From: Flavobacteriales bacterium
GTDB lineage: Bacteria > Bacteroidota > Bacteroidia > Flavobacteriales_F > PHOS-HE28
Assembly (NCBI GenBank): GCA_016700415.1
Contig: CP065018.1
Span: 3,726,001-3,790,000 of the forward strand
DNA length: 64,000 bases
Direction: 5' to 3'
Part shown: piece after piece, positions 1 through 15,900 of the stretch
Layout of the letters: every line of letters begins with the position of its first letter
Numbering within the stretch: the first letter of the stretch is position 1
Notes under the pieces: model-generated
Databases searched by the model: none
Seen by the model: only the letters and a program-made list of their open reading frames with translations
Told to the model about the DNA's origin: nothing
Made by a program: the position numbers and the translations under genes

Positions 1-1410
1 GCCATGGATGCCTTGTCACGCTTGTTGGCCACGGAAAAGGAACGCGCCACACTGGTGTTGAAAGGCTACGCAGGCACCGGGAAGACCACCTTAGTAGGTG
101 CTTTGGTGAAGGTGCTCGCCGAAGCGCGCAAACCCGTGGTGTTGCTGGCCCCAACGGGCCGTGCAGCCAAAGTGCTCAGCGCTTATGCTGGAGCTTCCGC
201 CAGCACCATCCACCGGCGCATCTATCGCACGGCAGGCGACGATGACGGCGGCTACGGCGGCATCTCCGTGGCACCCAACAAGGAACAACATGCGCTCTTC
301 GTAGTGGACGAGGCCAGTATGATCGGTAAGGGCGGCGGCAGCGCATTCGATCGCGACCTGCTGGCGGACCTCTTCCAGTACGTCTTCTCCTCCGCCGGGA
401 ACAAGCTGCTGCTGATCGGCGACCCGGCACAGCTGCCCCCCGTTGGCAGTGACCACAGCCCGGCATTGGACGTAAAGGAGCTGGCGGAACAAGGTCTGTT
501 GGCAGGCAGCATCGAGCTTACCGATGTGGTGCGGCAGGCCGAAGCCTCCGGGATCCTCGTGAACGCAACGGCCCTGCGCGATACACTGGCTTCAATGCCT
601 GTGACGGAGCAAGCGGGCATTGGGGAAGTCCACGTACCGGCGGAGGAAAAGATCATTCCGCACTTCATCACCGGCTTTCCCGATGTGGTCCGTGTGGAAG
701 GCTATGACCTGCAGGATGCGCTGGAGGAAGCATACGCCCGCCACGGTGACGGGGAGGTCTGCCTGATCTGCCGCAGCAACAAACGCGCCTACCAGTACAG
801 CCAACAGGTGCGGGCACGGATCCACGGATTCGAAGAGGAACTGGAGGCTAACGACCGCTTGATGGTGGTGAAGAACAACTACTTCTGGGCGTCGCGTGAG
901 AACGGTCCCGGTCCCGGCTCGTTCGGCCTGATCGCCAATGGCGAACAGGTGACCGTGCAGCGCGTACATGGCACCGAGGAACGTTACGGCCTATGCTTCG
1001 CGGACCTGACCATAGGTTGGTGGGACGGCCGCGAGGACCGCGAGCTGGAGGTGAAGGTGATCTTGGACGTACTGGCGAGCGAAGGCCCCGCACTGGCCGG
1101 CGCACGCATGCGGCAACTCGGTCAGGATGTGCTCGCAGGCATCGAGGCGCGCACCAAGGGCGAGCGCTTCCGCCTCTTCAAGCAGGACCCGTATGCCAAC
1201 GCGCTTCAGGTGAAGTATGCTTATGCAGTTACGTGCCACAAGGCGCAGGGTGGCCAATGGAAAAGCGTCTTCGTGGACCAAGGCTACGTCACCGAGGAAA
1301 TGATCGACCGCGAGTACGTGCGCTGGCTTTACACGGCCGTTACGCGTGCCAGCGAAAAGCTCTATCTGCTGAATTTCCACCCGCGGTTCTTTGGGGAGGG
1401 GGAGGAGTGA
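1..1410 (+). CDS. RecD-like ATP-dependent DNA helicase (5' truncated by window edge)
   Basis: Superfamily 1 helicase of the RecD/exonuclease V alpha type. A Walker A motif GYAGTGKTT lies at about residues 22-30 counted from the first ATG (position 4), a Walker B-like VVDEASM at about 100, a GDPAQLPPVG motif III at about 140, and the C-terminal AVTCHKAQGGQW plus YTAVTRA motifs typical of UvrD_C_2. The frame is open through the first base of the window, and Walker A sits unusually close to the first Met, so the real start probably lies upstream. No RecB or RecC partner is visible, so it may be a stand-alone helicase. It is convergent with the PPTase gene, 11 bp away. Helicase family call is firm; exact substrate is unknown. 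Confidence 0.88.
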   Translation, partial: AMDALSRLLATEKERATLVLKGYAGTGKTTLVGALVKVLAEARKPVVLLAPTGRAAKVLSAYAGASASTIHRRIYRTAGDDDGGYGGISVAPNKEQHALFVVDEASMIGKGGGSAFDRDLLADLFQYVFSSAGNKLLLIGDPAQLPPVGSDHSPALDVKELAEQGLLAGSIELTDVVRQAEASGILVNATALRDTLASMPVTEQAGIGEVHVPAEEKIIPHFITGFPDVVRVEGYDLQDALEEAYARHGDGEVCLICRSNKRAYQYSQQVRARIHGFEEELEANDRLMVVKNNYFWASRENGPGPGSFGLIANGEQVTVQRVHGTEERYGLCFADLTIGWWDGREDRELEVKVILDVLASEGPALAGARMRQLGQDVLAGIEARTKGERFRLFKQDPYANALQVKYAYAVTCHKAQGGQWKSVFVDQGYVTEEMIDREYVRWLYTAVTRASEKLYLLNFHPRFFGEGEE

Positions 1411-1421
1411 GCAACAAGGGC

Positions 1422-2171
1422 TCAAGCCGCCACGATGCGCCAGCCATCACTTGCCAATTCTGTCGCGATGCTCACCAGATGGTCCGTTCCGATCTGCGCT
1501 GTGCGCACATGGTATTCCGCTGCGGCCATGCGCACGAAGTCCGGATGCGAGATCTTCATCCTGTTCAGCGCTGCGCCCACTTCCAAGCTGTGCAGGTCGT
1601 CCATCAGGCCAACGCCGCAGGCCTTCAGCACGGCCTCCTTGCGGGTCCACAGTTCCAAGAAGCGGCGCTTGCCATTCTCGGCCTCCGCGATGCTGGCTAC
1701 CTCCGGCGGCGTGAAGTAGTGGTCGGCCACACGCTCATGGTCCGTACGCCGGTTCATGGTCTCGATGTCCGCACCGATGGGCTCCTTCGCTACCGCTACT
1801 AGCACGGCATCTTTCGTGTCGCTCAGATTGAAATGGACCGGATGCCCTTCCAGGAAGGGTTTCCCGAATTCGCCACGACGGAGTATCAGGTTCTTCGCCG
1901 GTCGGCCGAGGTAATGGCCCAAGGTCTCACGCAGAAGGCCATGCCCAAGGATGTAGCGGTCGTGGTCCGTGGCGAAACGGAAGCGCTCGGCACGGGCCAG
2001 CTCCTCCTCGTCCAAGAGTTCATGATAGCGCTCCTCCCGGTCCTGCAAGGAAGCCAAGGTGGCGAACAATACCTGGGGCACTGCATACGCCAATGGCCCC
2101 GGTGGATCCTTCTCCAACCGGGCCGGCGATGGTCCTTCGCAGTGTACGATCAACGACCGTTCAGCCTTCAT
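1422..2171 (-). CDS. 4'-phosphopantetheinyl transferase, Sfp/HetI type
   Basis: Transfers phosphopantetheine from CoA to the conserved serine of carrier proteins. About 249 aa, the usual Sfp-type length. Both hallmark motifs are present: IGADIE at about residues 132-137 (Mg-binding acidic residues) and WTRKEAVLKA at about 175-185, preceded by the substrate-loop FNLSD. The ATG at 2171 is preferred to the in-frame TTG at 2177. It lies 2 nt after the stop of the NRPS gene, so translational coupling is likely. As the last gene of the NRPS-PKS operon it most probably activates the three carrier domains (two PCP, one ACP) encoded just upstream. It could also serve fatty acid ACP. Confidence 0.92.
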   Translation of the reverse strand: MKAERSLIVHCEGPSPARLEKDPPGPLAYAVPQVLFATLASLQDREERYHELLDEEELARAERFRFATDHDRYILGHGLLRETLGHYLGRPAKNLILRRGEFGKPFLEGHPVHFNLSDTKDAVLVAVAKEPIGADIETMNRRTDHERVADHYFTPPEVASIAEAENGKRRFLELWTRKEAVLKACGVGLMDDLHSLEVGAALNRMKISHPDFVRMAAAEYHVRTAQIGTDHLVSIATELASDGWRIVAA

Positions 2172-2173
2172 GC

Positions 2174-5100
2174 TCAAACGGCTTCCACGGCATGCTTGCT
2201 AACGGCCCGGTCGATGCTTGCGGAAAGTTCCTTTACCAGGAGCACTACTTCGGGGTCCTTGATCAGGCTGTAGTGGTCGCCCGGGAGCACCTGTATGTCC
2301 AACGGACCGGTCACCAGTTTGCTCCAGCCCATGTCATCAGGCCCAGGTGAACGATCGGCCTTGAACACGGTGACAGGTCCATCGTATGGCTTTGCATGAT
2401 AGGCCTGAATGGCATTCAGGTAGTTGTCGATGATGTGGAAGTGCTGCAGCTTATGCGAGCGTATGTTCCCCTTGCGGAGCGCTCGATCCACAAGCCAGCG
2501 CATCACGGTGCGCTTCAACGGCGCATAGAACTTCTCTTCCGTCCTCATCGTCTTGAGGAAGTCCTCCGGGGCATACATGTCGAACATCACAAGCAAGGGT
2601 ACTTCATGGCCGGCTGCCATGAGCTGCCTTGCCATTTCAAACGCGACGATGCCGCCAAAGGAATATCCTCCCAGCAGATAAGGGCCTTCCGGTTGCACAG
2701 ACTTCAGCTCGTTCACATAATGCGTGGCGATCTCTTCCACGGTCTTGTGCTCGAAAGGTGCACCGTTCTCGCCTTGGTGGAAGAACGCGTAGTACGGCTG
2801 ATCCTTCCCGAGGTATCGGGTGATGTGGTGGTTCGCCTCGTCGCCATGCACGCAGAAGAACGGGATGCGGTCGCCCGTTGGTTGCAATGCCGCCAGATTC
2901 TTCAGCCCGGTGGTTCCCTTTTCACTTTGCAGCAGTTTCGCGAATGCGGCAATGGTAGGCGCTTGGAACAGTGAGTTTAAGGGAAGGCTCTTGCCGAAGC
3001 GCTCCTCCACGCGGGCCAGCAATTGGATGCCGATGAGCGAGTGCCCGCCCAAATCGAAGAAGTTGTCGTGAATGCCCATGCCTGGGGCATGTAATAGATC
3101 GGACCAGAGTTCCGCTAGGCGTTCCTCCTTGGCGTTTCGAGGGGCCACGTGCTTCACCTCCAGAGTTTGGGAACGCAGCTCGGGCATGGGCAGCCCGCGC
3201 TTGTCCACCTTGCCGTTCGCGGTGAGCGGAAGTTCAGGCAGGATCACTAACGTCGTGGGCACCATGTGGCCCGGCAAGGCATTGCGCAAGTGCTCGCGGA
3301 CGGCATTGATCAACGCTTCCTGTGCCACCACGTCCTCGGCCAACCGGGAAAGATCCTTCGGCACCACATAGGCTACTAATTGCTTCTCGCCGGGAAGGTC
3401 GCTACGGACGATCACTGCGCGGTCCTTCACCTCAGCAACATCGCTGATGGCACTTTCGATCTCGCCTAGTTCCACGCGGAATCCGCGCACTTTAACTTGC
3501 CCGTCGCCGCGGCCGAGGAAGTCGATCGTGCCGTCCGGGAGCCAACGCACGAAGTCGCCGGTGCGGTACAGTTTGGCCCCCGGTGTATCGCTGAAAGGGT
3601 CGTCCACGAACTTCTCGGCCGTGAGCCCGGGTTTGCCCCAGTAGCCCAAGGCCACACCTTCACCACCGGTGTAGAGTTCGCCCTTCCCGCCGATGGCCAC
3701 GGGGTTCATGGCCTCGTCGAGGATGTGTGCAGTGGTGTTGGTGATGGGCCGGCCGATGGGGACGCGTGCCTTCAACGCGTGTTCGTCGTCGATCGCATGG
3801 CAACAGGTGAAGGTGGTGTTCTCCGTGGGGCCGTAGCCGTTGATGAGCACGCCCCGGCCTACCACGCGCAGCGCGCGCTTTACATGAGGAACGCTCAGCA
3901 CATCGCCGCCGGTAAGGATATGCTTGAGTCCGCACAGGCTCTCCACATGCTCGTCCACCAGAAGGTTGAACAAGCCTGCTGTGAACCAAACGGTGGTCAC
4001 CTTCTGTTGGCGGATGGTACTGATGATCTCCTGCAACGTTGGCTTCTGCTGGGGCTGAAGCACCAACTTGGCACCGTTCAGCAACGCCCCCCATAGTTCC
4101 AGGGTTGACGCGTCGAATGAAATGTTCGAGAGTTGCAGGAAGGTGAGGTCCGGCCCGAAAGGAAGATAGTTCTGGTCGCGCACCAAGCGGGTCACCGCGC
4201 GGTGCGGCACCACCACGCCTTTGGGTTCCCCGGTGGAGCCCGAGGTGTACATGATGTAGGCGGGAGAATCCGGTTTACCCATGGGAGGCTTGACCGAAGG
4301 TGCCGCATCGGTGATCTCCTCCAAGAGCAGGGTCTTGGCGGAATGTTTGGGCAAGTCGTCCAGCAGATGGCCTTGGGTCACAAGCACCTTCACATCGGTA
4401 TCGCGGAACATGAACTCCAAGCGTTCCGCGGGATAACCGGGGTCAAATGGCACGAAGGCGGCGCCGCATCGCAGGATCGCAAGCATGGCGGCCACCATGT
4501 CCGGGCTTCGGTCCGTACACAGGCCCACCGGGTCACCCGGTTTCACGCCAGCGGCTTGCAGTACGCCGGCCAAAGAAAGTACACGGGCATGGAGCTGTTC
4601 ATAGCTCAGGTCCCCCTCCGCCGTGACCAAGGCCGTGCGTCCGCCATGGGTCTTCACCACCTCGTCGAAGAGGGCGTCCATGCCGCGGTCACGGGGGATG
4701 TCGCTGCGTGTGCCGAGCCATTCCGAAGGGGGCATCAGGGCTTCCGCCGCAAGGTCTTCCTCACCCACCAGTGTGCCGATGGGCAAGGCTGCGTTCGTGT
4801 TGATACGGGCGATCAGAATGCTGAACTGGTCCATCCAATCGCGGATGGTGGAGGCATCGAAGAGATCGGTGTTGTAGCTCCACTCAAGCACCAGACCATC
4901 GCCTTGGCCGGTGGCGTTCAGGAAAAGCTCGAAGTTCTCGTAGTGCCGGGGATTGCTGACGAAGGTGTGGGTGAGCCCATCAAAGGCCACTCCGTCGTCC
5001 ATGTTCATGTCGATGTTGAACACCACGGGCACCAAGGGGATCCGGCCGGGTTCGCGCGGCACTTTCAGTTTCTGCACAAGCGTGCCGAAGGTGTACTTCT

Positions 5101-6139
5101 GGTGGTCGAACGCATCGAGTACTTGCGTGCGCCGTTCCTTAAGGTGGGCATCGAAGGCTGCCTCATCGTCCACATGGCTGCGCAGGGCCAGCAGGTTCAC
5201 GCAGTGCCCCACCAGATGCTTCATGTCCAGGTCGCTCTGTCCCGCTGCTGGAAGTCCGGTGACGATATCGCTCGATCCCGTCAATTTGTGCAGGAGCACC
5301 TCGAAGGCGGTGAGCAAGGTGGTGACGAAGCTCGCGCCGTTGCGAGTGGCCACGGTGCGCAGGCCAAGCACCAGCTTGGGGTCCAGTCGCAGGTCCAGCC
5401 GGTCGCCGTTGAACGTTTTCCGTTCTGGACGGACACGGTCCGTGGCGAGGTCCAAACGGGGAATGGAACCCTTGAAGAGGCCGGTCCAAAACTTCTCCAC
5501 TGCGGCATGCTCGGTGGATTTCGCGAAATCCGTAGTGGCCAGCACATATTCGCTGAACGGGACCGCGGGAGGCAGGACCGGTGTGGTATTCGAGATATGC
5601 GCGTTGTAGAGGCTGCTGGTCTCTGCCATCAGGATGCCCAGGCTCCAACCGTCCAGCACGGCATGATGTCCGCTCAGGCGAAGGACATGTTCCTCCTTGC
5701 TCGTCTTTGCCAGTAACACCCGGAACAGGGGGCCATGTACCAGGTCGAAGGGTTGTGTCATGTCCGCCTCGGCCAATTCCTGCATGCGGTCGGCGCGAAC
5801 CTCTTCATCCATGCCGGTGAGGTCGTGGTACGGGATCGACAGTTCAATACGCTCAAAGACCACCATGCGCATGCCGCTGGCACTGATCACGCTGCGCAGG
5901 CTCTCGTGGCGGTCCACCAGGTCTTGCAGCGCCTTATCCATCGCGCCGCGTTCAAGATCTCCCTTGAGGATCAAAGACACGCTTTCCACATATGCACAGT
6001 TCGCATCGTCGCCCATTTCAGAGGCGGCGAACACTTCCATTTGCGCCTCCGTGGTGGGAATGGTACGCTGGATCGCGGGACCGGCGAAGGGATCGAAGTC
6101 CACTTCAACGTGCCGCGTTTCCGGTATAAATTTCTCCAT
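2174..6139 (-). CDS. Non-ribosomal peptide synthetase, termination module C-A-PCP-TE
   Basis: 1321 aa. The condensation domain (about 26-455) has the active-site motif HHAVLDG at 158-164. The adenylation domain (about 485-985) has YTSGSTGEPKG at 631-641, the GYGPTE motif at 768-773 and NGKVDK at 975-980. The carrier domain has FDLGGHSL with Ser1034. The thioesterase (about 1090-1315) has GYSFGG with Ser1160 and a GDHYSL histidine motif near the end. Reading the A-domain pocket by eye against PheA gives D-A-L-W-L-G-G-T-F-K, which resembles known valine-type codes (DA(F/L)W(I/L)GGTFK). No epimerisation or methylation domain is seen. It follows the hybrid synthase gene by 31 bp and presumably accepts its beta-amino acyl product. 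Domain calls are firm; substrate is inference. Confidence 0.93.
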   Translation of the reverse strand: MEKFIPETRHVEVDFDPFAGPAIQRTIPTTEAQMEVFAASEMGDDANCAYVESVSLILKGDLERGAMDKALQDLVDRHESLRSVISASGMRMVVFERIELSIPYHDLTGMDEEVRADRMQELAEADMTQPFDLVHGPLFRVLLAKTSKEEHVLRLSGHHAVLDGWSLGILMAETSSLYNAHISNTTPVLPPAVPFSEYVLATTDFAKSTEHAAVEKFWTGLFKGSIPRLDLATDRVRPERKTFNGDRLDLRLDPKLVLGLRTVATRNGASFVTTLLTAFEVLLHKLTGSSDIVTGLPAAGQSDLDMKHLVGHCVNLLALRSHVDDEAAFDAHLKERRTQVLDAFDHQKYTFGTLVQKLKVPREPGRIPLVPVVFNIDMNMDDGVAFDGLTHTFVSNPRHYENFELFLNATGQGDGLVLEWSYNTDLFDASTIRDWMDQFSILIARINTNAALPIGTLVGEEDLAAEALMPPSEWLGTRSDIPRDRGMDALFDEVVKTHGGRTALVTAEGDLSYEQLHARVLSLAGVLQAAGVKPGDPVGLCTDRSPDMVAAMLAILRCGAAFVPFDPGYPAERLEFMFRDTDVKVLVTQGHLLDDLPKHSAKTLLLEEITDAAPSVKPPMGKPDSPAYIMYTSGSTGEPKGVVVPHRAVTRLVRDQNYLPFGPDLTFLQLSNISFDASTLELWGALLNGAKLVLQPQQKPTLQEIISTIRQQKVTTVWFTAGLFNLLVDEHVESLCGLKHILTGGDVLSVPHVKRALRVVGRGVLINGYGPTENTTFTCCHAIDDEHALKARVPIGRPITNTTAHILDEAMNPVAIGGKGELYTGGEGVALGYWGKPGLTAEKFVDDPFSDTPGAKLYRTGDFVRWLPDGTIDFLGRGDGQVKVRGFRVELGEIESAISDVAEVKDRAVIVRSDLPGEKQLVAYVVPKDLSRLAEDVVAQEALINAVREHLRNALPGHMVPTTLVILPELPLTANGKVDKRGLPMPELRSQTLEVKHVAPRNAKEERLAELWSDLLHAPGMGIHDNFFDLGGHSLIGIQLLARVEERFGKSLPLNSLFQAPTIAAFAKLLQSEKGTTGLKNLAALQPTGDRIPFFCVHGDEANHHITRYLGKDQPYYAFFHQGENGAPFEHKTVEEIATHYVNELKSVQPEGPYLLGGYSFGGIVAFEMARQLMAAGHEVPLLVMFDMYAPEDFLKTMRTEEKFYAPLKRTVMRWLVDRALRKGNIRSHKLQHFHIIDNYLNAIQAYHAKPYDGPVTVFKADRSPGPDDMGWSKLVTGPLDIQVLPGDHYSLIKDPEVVLLVKELSASIDRAVSKHAVEAV

Positions 6140-6170
6140 GATCGTCCGTGGACTTGTCAGAAGTTCCTCA

Positions 6171-12671
<6,501 letters not shown>

Positions 12672-12972
12672 GCTGGTCCGAAGGTCTATGGATCCGAAAT
12701 TTACGACCTGTTGAACGGCTTCCACATACAAAGGTTAAGTGAGGTTGGTAAGGTAAAAATCATTCGTCATCGAAAAATGCACGGATTTCGTCGTTAACTT
12801 TCGGGTATCCGGCATGCTTGGTCGGGCTATGAGAAGTGAACCATTTGGGCACTTGTATGTTACCCGGACATCGGCCTCCAAGGTGATTTATGCACCCCAC
12901 GGCCACTTCATAGGTTGGTCAGTTACTGGTCCCTAATGATCAAACCAACTAATTTCGTGGCCCCTATTGAAG
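12672..12972. promoter_or_regulatory. Divergent intergenic region between the biosynthetic operon and the secreted protein gene
   Basis: About 300 bp, AT-richer than its surroundings, and must hold both promoters. On the minus strand a near-consensus box AACCTTTG (plus-strand positions 12729-12736) lies about 60 bp ahead of the synthase ATG. On the plus strand TAATTTCG at 12950-12957 lies 15 bp ahead of the ATG at 12973. Both differ from the Bacteroidota TAnnTTTG box by one base and I see no convincing -33 box. No RNA structure or operator is obvious. Confidence 0.35.
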
Positions 12973-15900
12973 ATGCAGGTACGTAAGTTGCTCATTTTGA
13001 GCCTCTCTCTATGGTCTGTTGCGCGATCGACCCCGATCTGTGCGCAGGCCTATGAGCGGAGCGTAGAGGCATCGGCCCAAGTCCAAGCATCCCCTCCCCG
13101 TATCACCTTGAATTGGGAAGGACTCTACAATGTGACCGGCTACCAGATCTGGAGAAAGATCAAAGGGGGGACCAGTTGGGGCGATCCCGTGGCGGTACTG
13201 GGCGCGAATACCCAGACGTGGGCGGACAACAATGTCACGACAGGGGTATCCTACGAATACAAAGTTGTGAGGCACACCACCAATGTCGGTGACGGCTATT
13301 CCTACATCAATTCGGGCATCCTGATGCCCATGGTGGAGGCCAGGGGCAAGGTGATCGTGCTGGTGGACGACTACTTCAGCTCTGCGCTAGCATCCCAATT
13401 GGAACAGATGCAGAAGGACTTGGAGGGCGACGGTTGGACCGTTGTGCGCCATGACGTGAGCAGGAATGCGAGCGTGCCCAGCATCAAGAACATCGTCGTG
13501 AACGACTACAATACCGACCCCGGGAATACCAAAATGGTCTTCCTTGTCGGCCATGTACCGGTCCCGTATTCCGGTAACATGGCGGCTGATGGGCATTCGC
13601 AACATTTGGGTGCATGGAGCGCGGACGTGTTCTATGGTGATATGAACGGTACATGGACCGATTCCCAGGTCACCTCCACGGGTGCTGTGGATCCGAGGAA
13701 CCACAATGTGCCCGGTGATGGGAAGTATGACCAAGGCAACATTCCCAGTGCGGTGGAACTAGCCGTAGGCCGCGTCGACTTCCACGATCTTCCGGTGTTC
13801 CCGCAAAGCGAGACAACGTTGATGGGGAATTACCTGACCAAACTCCACAACTGGAAAGCGCGTAACTATACGGCCGTGCCGAGGGCATTGGTGGACGACA
13901 ATTTCGTCGGCTACAACGATGCGTTCGCCTCCAACGGATATAGTGGCTTCGGCCCTCTGGTAGGCCCCGCCAACGTGGTCGACCTGGACTACTTCTCCAC
14001 GATGCAGAACCAGAGTTACCTCTGGAGTTACGGGTGCGGAGGCGGCTATTGGGATTCCGCCAACGGCGTTGGCCATTCGTCGGATTTCGCCACTAGCGAC
14101 CTGAAGTCGGTCTTTACCATCCTTTTCGGAAGTTCCTTCGGTGATTTCGATTGCCAGAACGATTTCATGCGTTCGTCCCTGGCCACGGGAAAGACCTTGT
14201 CCTGCTTTTGGGCAGGCTACCCTAACTGGTTCTTCCACCATATGGGGATGGGAGAGACCATTGGATTCGCCACACGATTGACGCAGAACAATGGCAACGG
14301 CCACTATTCGCCCGCGAACTCAAGCGCGGGCATGGTCCACATTGCCTTGATGGGCGATCCCACGTTGCGCATGTCCATGGTCGGACCGCCTTCGAACGTT
14401 GTCGGCACGGTGAACGGCAACACGGTCAACATTACATGGTCCGGTAGCCTGGACAATGTGCTGGGCTATCATGTGTACCGGTTCATTTCGGCGACCGGGT
14501 CATGGCAACGCGTCACGGATAACCCGGTCACCGGGTCGTCCTTTTCGGAAAGTATTTCCGGGGCGGGTGGTACCCTTCGGTACATGGTCCGTGCGGTTAA
14601 GCTCGAACAGACGCCCAGTGGCAGCTATTACAACCTCAGCCTCGGTGCGTTCGGTGAGGCAGTGGCCGGTTCACAATCCCCGGATTGCCTTGGCGTGATC
14701 GGTGGTCCGGCGCTTGCTGGCACGCCTTGTGATGACGGCAGTCCTTGCACCTTGAACGACCTTTGGGATGCTTCCTGCCAGTGCCAAGGCACCTATCATG
14801 ATTCGGACGGGGACGGGATCTGCGACGCGCAGGACAACTGCCCCGGCGTTCCCGGACAGATCGGCTCAACGTGCAATGACGGTAACACCTGCACGATCAA
14901 TGATGTGTTGAACGCGAATTGCCAATGCACGGGCACCTTTCAGGACAGCGATGGTGACGGCATCTGTAATGCGCAAGACAACTGCCCGTTCGTTCCGGGC
15001 CAGATCGGATCATCGTGCAACGACGGGGATCCATGCACGACCGGGGATGTGATCAATGGGAGTTGCCAATGCACCGGCACATTCCAGGATGCGGACGCAG
15101 ATGGCGTATGCAATGCTTTGGACAATTGCCCCAATGTGCCCGGCGTGCAAGGTTCCTCTTGTGATGACGGCAATGCGTGTACCGTGAATGATATGCTGAA
15201 CGCAAACTGCCAATGCGTGGGAACGCCCTTACCGGACGGTGATGGCGACGGTCTCTGCGATGCGATCGATGGCTGCCCCGGAGTAACTGGTGAAACCGGC
15301 TGGCAATGCGACGATGGCGATCCGTGCACCTTCAACGACGTGCTGGACGCCAATTGTATTTGCGTCGGGATACCCAGCCCGGACAGCGATGGTGATGGGA
15401 TCTGCGATTTCTGGGACGATTGCCCCGGACAGCCTGGACAGGTGGGCTCAACCTGTGACGATGGCGATGCCTGCACGGTCAACGATATGTTGGATGAAAG
15501 CTGCCAATGCGTGGGCACTTTCGTGGACAGCGATGGCGACGGACTCTGCGATGCAGAGGACGGTTGCCCCGGGGTTACCGGTGAGACAGGCTGGCAATGC
15601 GACGATGGCGACCCTTGCACCATCAATGATGTGCTGGATGGGGATTGCAATTGCGTGGGAACTCCAGGCCCGGACAGTGATGGTGACGGGATCTGCGATG
15701 CGTTGGACGATTGCCCCGGACAGCCCGGACAATCCGGCTCCGCTTGTGACGATGGTGACGCCTGCACGATCAACGACATCTTGGATGAAAGCTGCCAATG
15801 CGTGGGCACTTTCGTGGACAGCGATGGTGATGGGCTCTGCGATGCGGTGGACGGATGTCCCGGAGTGACCGGTGAAACCGGCTGGCAATGCGACGATGGC

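Noticed and set aside
12672..12731. Upstream TTG start for the hybrid synthase
   Set aside because: The ATG at 12671 gives an N-terminus that starts directly ahead of the adenylation domain; the extra 20 residues have no family support.
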